This document shows positions 52,809 through 61,430 of a stretch of 64,000 nucleotides of DNA, one piece after another. The DNA is from Phaeobacter sp. G2. Lineage in GTDB: Bacteria; Pseudomonadota; Alphaproteobacteria; Rhodobacterales; Rhodobacteraceae. How positions within the stretch are numbered: the first letter of the stretch is position 1; every line of letters begins with the position of its first letter. The notes beneath the pieces were generated by a model that ran no database searches, was not told the origin of the DNA, and worked only from the letters and a program-made list of their open reading frames with translations. The stretch lies in contig CP104102.1 of assembly GCA_025163595.1 (NCBI GenBank), forward strand, positions 1 through 64,000, given 5' to 3'. Made by a program: the position numbers and the translations under genes.

Positions 52809-53657
52809 ATGAGTGTGCAAAGAGGACAAAAGCTCAACTCGTTGCAGCGCCTCCTTCCAGAAGGTTTGGTCGCCAGCTCGCGATGGTTGGACGAGGCAGG
52901 TTACTCGAGCGCACTGCGAAGCAAATACGTCGCGAACGGTTGGTTGGAGCAGCCCGCACGAGGGATCTATAAGCGGCCCGGTGCCGAAACGCGATGGCAA
53001 CACCTGATCATCTCGCTGCAATCACTCATGCGAATTCCGGTCATCGTCGGGGGCCTCAGCGCACTCGAACTTCAAGGCTACGGTCACTACGTAACCATGG
53101 GAAAGCGGAGAAAGGTTCACCTCTACACGGAAGCCCCCCTGTCCAAATGGCTCAACGAAATCGACCCCGAGATCGATTTCCAGACGCGAAATGCGAAAAA
53201 GCTGTTCAAGTCGGAGGCGATCTTCAAGGCGATCCAAGACCTCCCACCAATTTCGTCGACAGGCAATGTCGAGACATTGGACAACCCCGACGGTGGGTTG
53301 AGACTCCATGTCTGGGGTGACAGATCCTGGCCGATGGTGATCTCCCGTCCGGAGCGAGCCATTCTGGAATTTCTGGACGAGATCCCGACACACCAGTCCT
53401 TCGAGCACGCTGCAGAACTGTTCACCGGACTTTCAAACCTCAGCCCCAGGCAACTCCAGACGTCACTCGAAAACTGCGGCAGCGTGAAGGTCAACCGACT
53501 CTTTCTGTGGTTCGCCGAGCGGAACGATCACGCCTGGTTCAAACGACTCGATCTCGATGCAATCAACATCGGCAGTGGCAAGCGGGTGATTGCAAAAGGA
53601 GGCAAGTTGGACGCCAAATACCAAATAACTGTGCCGGAGAATCTTGATGGCAACTGA
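52809..53657 (+). CDS. AbiEi-type antitoxin
   Basis: 282 residues. N-terminal winged-helix domain (SRWLDEAGYSSALRSKYVANGWLEQPARGIYKRPG) and the AbiEi C-terminal domain. It is the type IV antitoxin and transcriptional repressor of the AbiE system. Its stop lies 11 nt inside the AbiEii start. Confidence 0.92.
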   Translation: MSVQRGQKLNSLQRLLPEGLVASSRWLDEAGYSSALRSKYVANGWLEQPARGIYKRPGAETRWQHLIISLQSLMRIPVIVGGLSALELQGYGHYVTMGKRRKVHLYTEAPLSKWLNEIDPEIDFQTRNAKKLFKSEAIFKAIQDLPPISSTGNVETLDNPDGGLRLHVWGDRSWPMVISRPERAILEFLDEIPTHQSFEHAAELFTGLSNLSPRQLQTSLENCGSVKVNRLFLWFAERNDHAWFKRLDLDAINIGSGKRVIAKGGKLDAKYQITVPENLDGN

Positions 53658-54561
53658 TGAACGGTTCCGACAGCAAGTCGATCTTTTGATCCGGGTCCTC
53701 CCCTCAGTGGCTGAAGAAAACGTGTTCGCGCTGAAGGGCGGGACTGCGATAAATTTGTTCGTCCGAGACCTGCCACGCCTGTCCGTCGATATCGACCTGA
53801 CTTACCTACCCGTGAAAGCCCGGGAAGAATCCCTCGCCGACATAGACGCCGCGTTAGACCGGATATCGAAATCCATCTCGGAAGCCGTGCCTCAAACCAA
53901 GGTCGTTCCCAGTCGGCTGCACAAGGAAGGGATCGTCACCCGTCTGGTCGTCCGGACACCGGAAACTCAGATCAAGGTCGAAGTGACACCTGTAGCCCGC
54001 GGTTGCGTGTTCGAACCCAGAGTCATGCAGGTTGCGCCGTCGGTCGAAGACCAGTTCGGCTACGCAGAAACCCAAGTAGTTTCTTTTGACGATCTCTACG
54101 CGGGCAAGATCGTCGCCGCACTTGATCGCCAACACCCCCGCGACCTCTTCGACGTGCGGGATCTCCTGAGGAAGGAAGGAATCTCGACGTCATTGCGAAA
54201 AGCGTTCTTGGCCTACATCGTGAGCCATAACCGGCCGGCTATCGAAGTTCTCGCTCCGACCCGAAAGGACATTCGCTCGGATTTCGAGGAGAACTTCTTA
54301 GGCATGACCACGGAGTTGGTCGAACTGGAAGAGCTGGTCGCAACCCGTGAAGAGATGATTGAAGCAATAGTTGCGCAGATGCCGGACGAGCACCGCGCCT
54401 TTCTTGTTGGTGTGGAAAGAGGCGAAATTGACTGGAATCTTTCTGGCCTCACGGACGCGGCCAACCTGCCCGCCGTTCGCTGGAAGCTAGCCAATCTCGA
54501 CCGACTTGAAGCCGAAAGACGGCACAGACAGGCAGAGGAACTTGAGGGCATCTGGCGATGA
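53647..54561 (+). CDS. AbiEii-type nucleotidyltransferase toxin
   Basis: 304 residues. Nucleotidyltransferase motif KGGTAINLFVRDLPRLSVDIDLTYL (GG at 31-32, catalytic Asp 48 and 50), later SFDDLYAGKIVAALDRQHPRDLFDVRDL. AbiEii stops growth, reportedly by modifying tRNA, when the antitoxin control is lost during phage infection. It is coupled to AbiEi by overlap and to the following TIR-like gene by ATGA. Confidence 0.93.
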   Translation: MATDERFRQQVDLLIRVLPSVAEENVFALKGGTAINLFVRDLPRLSVDIDLTYLPVKAREESLADIDAALDRISKSISEAVPQTKVVPSRLHKEGIVTRLVVRTPETQIKVEVTPVARGCVFEPRVMQVAPSVEDQFGYAETQVVSFDDLYAGKIVAALDRQHPRDLFDVRDLLRKEGISTSLRKAFLAYIVSHNRPAIEVLAPTRKDIRSDFEENFLGMTTELVELEELVATREEMIEAIVAQMPDEHRAFLVGVERGEIDWNLSGLTDAANLPAVRWKLANLDRLEAERRHRQAEELEGIWR

Positions 54562-55823
54562 CCGACACCGTGTTTTGGTCATGGCAGAATGACCTGCCCG
54601 CAAGACTGAATCGGGATTTCATACGAGATGCTCTAGCCATCGCTGTCGACCGAGTCAGTGAAACTCTCGATGTCGAAGATGTCGAGAGAGTGGCCCTGGA
54701 TCACGAAACGAAAGCAACCGCCGGAATGGCAGACATCAGCCAGACGATCTTGGAGAAGATATCCAGAAGCGCCGTAATGGTCGCCGACGTCACGCCTATC
54801 GCTATGTCTGCTGGCGGAAAAGCACTACCGAATCCGAACGTCATGGTCGAGCTCGGCTACGCGATGAGTGCCATAGGGTTTGAAAGGATCATTGCTGTCT
54901 TGAATACGGCGAACGGTGACACCGTTGAGAATCTACCCTTCGATATCCGGCACCGCCGAATACTGACCTACACTTTAGCTGCGGAGGCGACAAAGGCGGA
55001 ACGGAAAACGGTTCGGGAAGCCCTCATCAAGCAACTGGCCGAAGCCGTCCGGGTCAATATTGATCTGGTCCGCGACGCTAGGTCCGCCGCCGAACCTATT
55101 CTGGGCGTCGATGGCGACCCTCATTCGCCGGGCCTATGGAAAGCGGAATGGCCCGTGACACATTCCGACGGCTTCGGTGAAGTTGCTCGTGTAAGGCCTT
55201 TGGACTTATCGCGAGCCTGGCTCAGGATCATCCCCGCAGGCTTTCCCAACGGCCGTCCATCGATCACTGCGCTGGAGCAATTGCCAGACAGCGCGCGTCT
55301 CCGGGCTCCCACAGGGGCAGGAAGCGGCGGAAATTTCGGATCGTGCCCGTTCGGGTTCGTGACGTACTGGGTCGCGGGCCGGGAAGAGGATGGAACCTGC
55401 CGTTCACGAAACCTTGCGGCATACCTCGAAGACAGCGGCGAAATGTGGATGTCAGACGGTGTGGCGTTCACCGAGCACAAGGGCCAGAAACACATCTCTT
55501 ACGGACATCTGTTCTCCAATTGGATCAGGGGATTGGCAAGCGGTATGGCCTGCCTTGACGCATTGGGCGCGTCGAAGCGAAGACGGATCGTCATGGGGAT
55601 CGATGGCATGTCGGACGCGGTCTGGCCGATGCAATCCGGCTACGTGCCCGCGAGATCCCGTAAGAGCGGTCTCTTGGTCGACGAAACGGAGCGCGATTGG
55701 CCAGATGAGCGGCGCATGCAACTTCTTCACAGGACGTGGAACTCACTGCGAGACGCATTCAGCATCGAGCCGATGACAAAGGAAGAGTTTGCCCAACATT
55801 TCGAGGTGCGAAGGAGAAACTGA
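54558..55823 (+). CDS. TIR-like nucleotide-binding domain protein, coupled to AbiE
   Basis: 421 residues. The N-terminal part resembles bacterial TIR-like domains: VFWSWQNDLPARLNRDFIRD, VMVADVTPIAM and PNPNVMVELGYAMSAIGFERI, with Glu 98 at the position of the catalytic Glu of NADase TIRs. The rest (about 190-421) has no family I recognise but ends in a basic RRRN. If active it would deplete NAD. The start overlaps AbiEii by 4 nt, so it is part of the same operon, an unusual third gene. Confidence 0.78.
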   Translation: MTDTVFWSWQNDLPARLNRDFIRDALAIAVDRVSETLDVEDVERVALDHETKATAGMADISQTILEKISRSAVMVADVTPIAMSAGGKALPNPNVMVELGYAMSAIGFERIIAVLNTANGDTVENLPFDIRHRRILTYTLAAEATKAERKTVREALIKQLAEAVRVNIDLVRDARSAAEPILGVDGDPHSPGLWKAEWPVTHSDGFGEVARVRPLDLSRAWLRIIPAGFPNGRPSITALEQLPDSARLRAPTGAGSGGNFGSCPFGFVTYWVAGREEDGTCRSRNLAAYLEDSGEMWMSDGVAFTEHKGQKHISYGHLFSNWIRGLASGMACLDALGASKRRRIVMGIDGMSDAVWPMQSGYVPARSRKSGLLVDETERDWPDERRMQLLHRTWNSLRDAFSIEPMTKEEFAQHFEVRRRN

Positions 55824-55879
55824 GCCTTGGAGAATTGCCAACTCGACCGGAGCGTCATCACGGATAACTGTTGGCCTCA

Positions 55880-56085
55880 TCACACCTCCACAACCCCAGC
55901 ATCCTCCAACTGTTCCCGATCGGGAAGATCGCGAAGGCTCTCCAACCCGAAGGCAACAAGGAACTGCTCGGTGGTGACGAAGGTATAGGGGGCCCCTCGC
56001 CGGGGCGACCTTGGCCCAGTCCCGATCAGGTTGCGTGCATGCAGCCGCCCGATCAGATCGCGACTAATCTCCTTGCCGAAGATAT
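55880..56085 (-). pseudogene. scpB: scpB 3' remnant truncated by transposon
   Basis: On the minus strand the frame reads NIFGKEISRDLIGRLHARNL, then IGTGPRSPRRGAPYTF, VTTEQFLVAFGLESLRDLPD and a stop, which matches the C-terminal part of ScpB (SMC-associated kleisin partner). It breaks exactly where the left transposon terminal repeat begins (56086). The missing N-terminal part is not found after the right end. It cannot encode a working protein. Confidence 0.82.
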
Positions 56086-56113
56086 TGTCACTGTACCCTA
56101 TTTAATCAGATTC
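56086..56113 (+). repeat. left terminal inverted repeat
   Basis: 28 bp starting TGTCACTGTACCCTA; inverted match to the right end with two mismatches over 28 positions (positions 16 and 26). Confidence 0.9.
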
Positions 56114-56180
56114 TGCGGATTCAGCTCATTTTGGGGCGTTTTTGTACCCTTAATTACAATATTTCCACAGGCTTCACGCC

Positions 56181-57113
56181 TCAGGATTTGACACCATCTG
56201 AGCTTTTCCAGATTGCATCGGCGCGGGTCAGAAGCGCTTCACGGTTTGCGCCGGCGCCAAGTTCGGATATGGCCTGACGAGCTGCCTGCAGAGCGCTCAC
56301 GGATGCACTTGGGGGGCTCGTTCCATGCGTCTTCCTGGTCGGATGCTCTGTTTTCCGCCGCCCAGGAAACCGCTGGCCAAGGTCCTGCGACAACCCACGG
56401 GCCTGCTCAATCACCCGACGATGTTGAGGAAAGGCGCGGCGCAACTCAAAGACCATCCGTTCGTTTCCACGTAGAATGATGGCAGCACCCAAAACGGGAC
56501 GAGTCACGCTAACACCAACTGCGGCAAGCGCCATTAACCTTTCGCGCTCGTTCCCCGATGTGAGCGCCCTCAGGTTCCCGATCTCCAGAACTGCCATGAG
56601 ATGCATGGTCAAATCCACCCGGCGCAACCGCGCGCGATTGTTCGTGGCGACAGCCGTCTTTAGGGCTTCCACGCCGCACAAAGCTCGAGCACGAAGTCTG
56701 CCTGACACATCTTTGGCTGGATAATTGGTTGCCAGAGCCTGACCGCAAGTTTCGCAGGTAATCGACCACGCCAAGCGCCAATGGCGAAGCACCAGATCGG
56801 GTATTTTCTCAACACACCTCGGACAATACTGGAAGTCATGCCACGACACGTATTGTACGCCGTGTTGCGTCGCATCCGGAAGGGTCATGGCCGCAATCTC
56901 ATGCCGGGTCAGTTGAACTGCCGAGCAGAGGCGGGCCCAGTCTACCTGTCCGAGATCGTTGATACGCTCCGGCACCCTGCCCTGCCCCAAACCAAGATAG
57001 CCGCAAAGTTCTTCAGCGGAGCAGTGATTGGCCTTCGCCAATCGCCCGATCCAGCTGGACAGAAGCTCATCGCGTGCAGGCGGCGGTCGAAACGGTAGCG
57101 GTCTGACGGTCAC
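56181..57113 (-). CDS. tniQ: TniQ target-selection protein
   Basis: 310 residues. It starts MTVRPLPFRPPPARDELLSS, then SWIGRLAKAN, and carries the TniQ zinc ribbon YCPRC (Cys 97, 100), followed by a His and CETCGQAL (Cys 120, 123). TniQ directs where the element inserts. It overlaps tniB by 4 nt. Confidence 0.92.
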   Translation of the reverse strand: MTVRPLPFRPPPARDELLSSWIGRLAKANHCSAEELCGYLGLGQGRVPERINDLGQVDWARLCSAVQLTRHEIAAMTLPDATQHGVQYVSWHDFQYCPRCVEKIPDLVLRHWRLAWSITCETCGQALATNYPAKDVSGRLRARALCGVEALKTAVATNNRARLRRVDLTMHLMAVLEIGNLRALTSGNERERLMALAAVGVSVTRPVLGAAIILRGNERMVFELRRAFPQHRRVIEQARGLSQDLGQRFPGRRKTEHPTRKTHGTSPPSASVSALQAARQAISELGAGANREALLTRADAIWKSSDGVKS

Positions 57114-57976
57114 CCGAATGCTGCGGCGGGTTGGCGAGGGATGTTCCAGGCATGCTTTGCCCAGACCGGCTGCCAGGACTGAACCGCCTCGTCGGTGATC
57201 CGCTCCTCACCTGTCTCGATCGCTTCTATGGCCAAAGACTTGATCATGATGAACACGCGCGATGTGACACCGCCGGTCACCTTCAGGATCGTCCGAAGCG
57301 ACGCGACCGTCAGGCCAGACCGCTGTTCGAGCGCCATCGCGGCGATCAACGTCTGGATCAGACGGGAGAACTCTACGTCGTCTTCCCAGAGCGGCAGGTA
57401 GTGTTCGTCCAGCCGACGGGCCAGTTGGTCGTCACCGCGGACGGCCTCGAGGGCCTCGTTGACACCGAAAACGACAAGCGACGCGCAGAGATCGTTGGAC
57501 AGAAACCGTAGCATGTTCAGGAACCGTCGTTGCTCCCGGTAACTGCCGGCAAGCAGGTTATGCACTTCGTCGATCATCAGCATCTTCAGGTCCATGTCCC
57601 GAAGATGGCTTAGCGCGCGCACCTCAAGCTCGGACACCGTGTGACGCCCCCACATCGGCGCCCCGATCGTCGACAGGATGTGTTGATAGAACCGGCGCTC
57701 ATCCGGCGCGGGCGGCGCCTGAACCAGCAGGATGGGTGTCTTCGTGACGCCCAGTTCGGCATTGTACTGCGTCGGATACTTGCTGGCCATGCGTTTGGCG
57801 ATCATCGTCTTACCGATGCCGGAGCTACCATAGACCATCAGGCCAGGCATCCGGCTCTGTTGCGGCATTTCCATAAGGGAGGTCAATCGGTTGAGAACAA
57901 TCGTGGCACGGTCGAACGCGATCCAATGATCGCCGCGGATACGGTCAATTCTTTCTTCTGGGGTCATTAAACTCAT
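57110..57976 (-). CDS. tniB: TniB AAA+ ATPase
   Basis: 288 residues. Walker A VYGSSGIGKT (residues 48-57) and Walker B LKMLMIDEVHNLL, as in the TniB/TnsC-type regulators that load the transposase on target DNA. ATG 57976 lies inside the end of tniA, giving a 32-nt overlap; ATG 57967 is the alternative. Confidence 0.93.
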   Translation of the reverse strand: MSLMTPEERIDRIRGDHWIAFDRATIVLNRLTSLMEMPQQSRMPGLMVYGSSGIGKTMIAKRMASKYPTQYNAELGVTKTPILLVQAPPAPDERRFYQHILSTIGAPMWGRHTVSELEVRALSHLRDMDLKMLMIDEVHNLLAGSYREQRRFLNMLRFLSNDLCASLVVFGVNEALEAVRGDDQLARRLDEHYLPLWEDDVEFSRLIQTLIAAMALEQRSGLTVASLRTILKVTGGVTSRVFIMIKSLAIEAIETGEERITDEAVQSWQPVWAKHAWNIPRQPAAAFG

Positions 57977-59573
57977 CAATCTCATAGGTTGGCAGATCAG
58001 GGTTGCCTGTATCAATCGCGAACATTTCGCGCGATGGATCGCGGCGCGGTTGGTGCCGGGGAAGCCGAGCACCTCTTTCGTCTTCCAACCGGGCAGTCCG
58101 CGTCTTTTGGCGCGCTGCCTCAGCCAGCCGCCGCTGCGCGTCAATCAATTGGAATAGGACCCGCTCGTTGATCCGGCCACCATGTTTATCATGCCATTCT
58201 TTCCGCGCCCGCCGACTTTCCCAAAGCGATATACGCGGGTGGCTGAGATCCCGGTACCGGGCCGAGATCACGCGGCCATCATCGGTGATGACCCAGATCT
58301 GCGACAAGTCTCGCGGATCGTATTTCACCTGTACCTTACCCTGCCCGCGTCCGACCAACGACGCGAAGGCATCACTCCAGTAATTGACCCCGAAAAGCGT
58401 GATCCCAGTGCGTCCGAGCTGGCGCCACTCGAATGGCAGGAAGCTTGTCCGAAAGGCTTCTATGTCGACGACCTGCCGTCCCGCAGTATCCCCGCCCATG
58501 TCCGCCCATGCCGCAAGCGGCGTTCGTCCGAGAGCTTCGTGAACCGTATTGTGGTATCGGCAGATTTCCAGATGAAGCCAATCCTCAAACTCGATCAGTG
58601 TCAGGGCCGCATGCTTCTCACTGTCATAGTCGCCCTTCTCGACGATTGAGGAATGCGTAGTCCCGGGCAGCACATGAACGGCACCCATGGTCGTTCCGAT
58701 CAGCCGTTCGACATGACCGCCATAGTGTTTGCCGCCAAGCGGACGATACTCGACAGTAATGCCCCAATCTTCGCAGGCCATTCTAAAGGCGTCACTGTGG
58801 AACTCCTGCGCATTGTCGACGTGGATCGCCTTAGGAATGCCGGCCGTCGGCCAAATCACCTCTTCCAGTGTTCCAGGGACGTGCACCGATTTCCGGCGCA
58901 CACAGTGATCGAGACACAAGGCGATCGACAAGACAGATGGCTCATCGAAAGTGACATGGACCCCGAGAACGATCCGGCTCGCGACGTCGATGGCCACCGT
59001 CAGATAGGGGCGCGCAAGCGGCCGTCGATTGACGTGATCGACCAACGTGATGTCCGAAGTTGTATGATCGATCTGAACGACTTCCAGCGGGGCTGAAACT
59101 TCAAGTCGGCCAGGACGCGCGGCAAAGACCTTGTCAGCCGCCTCTGCTCCGCGCCGTTTCCGGAAGACCTCTCGCTTATCCATAGCGTCTAGACGTGCCT
59201 TGACCGTTCTCCGGGTCGGGGGCTGAAACCCCTTCGCCTCGCATTCGGCACGGATCTCGCGCCAGATGCGAAGAAAGCTCGAGCGCTCGCGGACCAGATA
59301 GTATCTTCGCAGGCTCTCATCGATGATGATTTCGACGTCTTCAGCAATCCGTTTCGATCCCGGTTTCGGCCCGCGACGGTCCAACTCCAACGCCGTGGCA
59401 CGTGCATCGTTCTCTCTCAGACGTCGGTAGAGCGACCATGTGTGGCTTTTCGCCAAGCCCAGTTCCCAAGCGGCATCTCCGATAGCCGCGCTGATCGGCT
59501 CACCTCTCTTCTCAAGCTCCAGGATCGGCCGAAGAACCGCCGCACGGTGTTTCGCAAGACGCTCGTTTACCAC
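57945..59573 (-). CDS. tniA: TniA DDE transposase
   Basis: 542 residues from GTG 59573, which follows GGGGAGGGGG; an upstream start at 59639 would add 22 residues. DDE triad: VVQIDHTTSDI (Asp 169), IHVDNAQEFHS (Asp 253), HYGGHVERLIGT (Glu 289), the Mu/retroviral integrase fold. N-terminal HTH segments bind the end repeats. Intact, so transposition is plausible. Confidence 0.94.
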   Translation of the reverse strand: MVNERLAKHRAAVLRPILELEKRGEPISAAIGDAAWELGLAKSHTWSLYRRLRENDARATALELDRRGPKPGSKRIAEDVEIIIDESLRRYYLVRERSSFLRIWREIRAECEAKGFQPPTRRTVKARLDAMDKREVFRKRRGAEAADKVFAARPGRLEVSAPLEVVQIDHTTSDITLVDHVNRRPLARPYLTVAIDVASRIVLGVHVTFDEPSVLSIALCLDHCVRRKSVHVPGTLEEVIWPTAGIPKAIHVDNAQEFHSDAFRMACEDWGITVEYRPLGGKHYGGHVERLIGTTMGAVHVLPGTTHSSIVEKGDYDSEKHAALTLIEFEDWLHLEICRYHNTVHEALGRTPLAAWADMGGDTAGRQVVDIEAFRTSFLPFEWRQLGRTGITLFGVNYWSDAFASLVGRGQGKVQVKYDPRDLSQIWVITDDGRVISARYRDLSHPRISLWESRRARKEWHDKHGGRINERVLFQLIDAQRRLAEAARQKTRTARLEDERGARLPRHQPRRDPSREMFAIDTGNPDLPTYEIDEFNDPRRKN

Positions 59574-59626
59574 GCAAATCCCCCTCCCCAATAGGTCGAC
59601 ACTTATCCACAACTCAGACCGTACGG

Positions 59627-59743
59627 CAATTAAGGGCACAGTATGCTAATTAACGGTACAATATGAAAATTAAAGGTACAAACCGCCATTGATTTCACGG
59701 GGCAATTTCAGGCCGGATTCTGATTAATTAGGGTACAGTGACA
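59627..59743. repeat. transposase-binding repeats at the right end
   Basis: Four degenerate copies of a motif like AATTAAGGGTACA: near 59629 (AATTAAGGGCACAG), 59648 (AATTAACGGTACAA), 59668 (AATTAAAGGTACAA) and 59725 (AATTAGGGTACAG, part of the terminal repeat). The left end has two, at 56090 and near 56141 (TGTACCCTTAATTA). Such end repeats are transposase sites in Tn7 and Tn5053-type elements. Confidence 0.7.
59716..59743 (-). repeat. right terminal inverted repeat
   Basis: 28 bp whose reverse complement starts TGTCACTGTACCCTA and continues ATTAATCAGAATC, matching the left end. Confidence 0.9.
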
Positions 59744-59875
59744 CCCGGACTGTGTCGTAAGTTTGAACTGTTTTTCATGAATAATGCCTATTCAAGAACA
59801 TTTTTCATGTGCTAGGAACGGATTTCATGGACGCTATGCTCTGCAGCAAAAATTCACGCCAAGGGAACGGAATTC

Positions 59876-61414
59876 ATGCCATCGGACCAACAGGTACTTT
59901 TTTCGGGCCCGAGAACCGTTTTTCAGGAGCGTCGCCTTCCTGAGACCGCCACCTTGGCAGGCTACAGCGCACTGATTGACGCCTACAGATTGTCTGTGCC
60001 ACTGCCCCGCAAACTTTCGGCAACTGGGAACCATCACCGGGTCGTTGAGGATGAGGTTTGGCGCATCCTGACGCCGCGCCACGCCCCGAGTGCAGACTTA
60101 GATGGCCACCTCACCTTCGCTCTCAAATACGAAGGGCTTGATCTTGCTGTCCTCGCGAAGCTGTTTGCGGCCACCGGGCCTGATGGCATTGTTGACATCG
60201 TGCGCAAAAAGCCGACCGGCAGCTACGCAAGGCGCATCTGGTTTTTGTTTGAATGGCTAACGGGAAGCCGACTGAATCTGCCAGATGCAGAGGGCGGTCG
60301 CTACGTGCCTGTCGTTGATCCCGACCAACAGTTCGCGACGGAAGGGGAAAACGCTCCCCGATATCGCGTTAAAAATAATCTGCCGGGAACCAGAGACTTC
60401 TGCCCGCTGGTCTTTCGCACGCAAAAGCTAGACGAGTTCATCGCGATGGACCTGGCCAGTCGAGCCCGCGCGGTCATCGCCGACGTCCCCCGGGACTTGC
60501 TCGCTCGGACGGCTGCCTTCCTTCTACTCAAAGACTCACGTTCCAGCTACGAGATCGAAGGCGAGCGTCCGCCACAAGACCGAATTCAGCGTTGGGGCCG
60601 TGCGATCGGCGAGGCCGGTCGCCAGCCGCTCGACCGCGATGAGCTGCTACGACTGCAACGGATCGTCATAGGTGATGCCCGGTTCATCAAGCTGGGTTTC
60701 CGCGACGAGGGCGGTTTTGTTGGCGAGCATGACCGCGAAACAAGGATGCCGTTGCCTGATCATATAAGTGCCCGGCATGAAGATCTTCCGTCCCTGACTG
60801 ACGGGATGATCGCTTTTAATCACGGTGCGTCTCGGCACTCTGACCCGATCGTGTCCGCTGCAATCCTCGCATTCGGTTTTGTCTACATACACCCGTTTGA
60901 AGACGGTAACGGCCGGCTGCACCGCTACCTGATCCACCATGTTCTGGCGGAACGCGGCTTCAACCCACCAGGGGTGGTCTTTCCGGTGTCCGCCGCGATC
61001 CTAGAACGCATAGGTGAGTATAGAACGGTTCTTGAGAGCTATTCAGCACGACTGCTGCCGCTAATCGAGTGGGAGCCGACGGAGAAATTCAACGTTCGGG
61101 TCTTGAACGACACAGGCGATTTCTACCGCTTCTTCGACGCGACGCCACACGCAGAATTCCTCTATTCATGCGTCCAAAAGACAATCGAAGAAGACCTGCC
61201 GTACGAGACAGCATTCCTTCGAAGTTACGATGCATTCCGCAGCCAGGTCGAAGCCATTGTTGATATGCCTGACCGCACCATCGATCTGTTGTTTCGCTTC
61301 CTTCAACAGAACGGAGGCACCCTGTCGCGTCGCGCCCGAACCAATGAGTTCAAGGCATTGACCGACGACGAAACGGCACGAATCGAGCACGTCTTTGCAG
61401 AAATTATGGTTTAG
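59876..61414 (+). CDS. Fic-domain protein (AMPylase-type)
   Basis: 512 residues. The Fic motif HPFEDGNGRLHR starts at residue 339, complete for AMP transfer. An inhibitory-helix motif SYEIEG (Ser 224 to Gly 229, [S/T]xxxE[G/N]) lies N-terminal to it, typical of class II Fic proteins, which carry their own inhibitor. The C-terminal tail has a helical, winged-helix-like region. AAGGGAACGGAATTC precedes ATG 59876. It ends 16 nt before the GajA gene, so it may be co-transcribed with Gabija. Confidence 0.92.
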   Translation: MPSDQQVLFSGPRTVFQERRLPETATLAGYSALIDAYRLSVPLPRKLSATGNHHRVVEDEVWRILTPRHAPSADLDGHLTFALKYEGLDLAVLAKLFAATGPDGIVDIVRKKPTGSYARRIWFLFEWLTGSRLNLPDAEGGRYVPVVDPDQQFATEGENAPRYRVKNNLPGTRDFCPLVFRTQKLDEFIAMDLASRARAVIADVPRDLLARTAAFLLLKDSRSSYEIEGERPPQDRIQRWGRAIGEAGRQPLDRDELLRLQRIVIGDARFIKLGFRDEGGFVGEHDRETRMPLPDHISARHEDLPSLTDGMIAFNHGASRHSDPIVSAAILAFGFVYIHPFEDGNGRLHRYLIHHVLAERGFNPPGVVFPVSAAILERIGEYRTVLESYSARLLPLIEWEPTEKFNVRVLNDTGDFYRFFDATPHAEFLYSCVQKTIEEDLPYETAFLRSYDAFRSQVEAIVDMPDRTIDLLFRFLQQNGGTLSRRARTNEFKALTDDETARIEHVFAEIMV

Positions 61415-61430
61415 ATCGAGGTGGCCTTGC

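Larger units (their letters stand above)
56086..59743. mobile_element. TniA-TniB-TniQ transposon (Tn5053/Tn402-like)
   Basis: A 3658-bp element bounded by inverted repeats beginning TGTCACTGTACCCTA at each end. It encodes a Mu-like DDE transposase (TniA), an AAA regulator (TniB) and a target selector (TniQ), in that order on the minus strand. No resolvase, cargo or Cas gene lies inside. The 5-bp flanks differ (GATAT on the left, CCCGG on the right), so no target duplication is visible. Confidence 0.88.

Noticed and set aside
56086..59743. CRISPR-associated or full Tn7-like transposon
   Set aside because: Only tniA, tniB and tniQ are present; no tnsA, cas genes or repeat-spacer array is seen inside or beside it.
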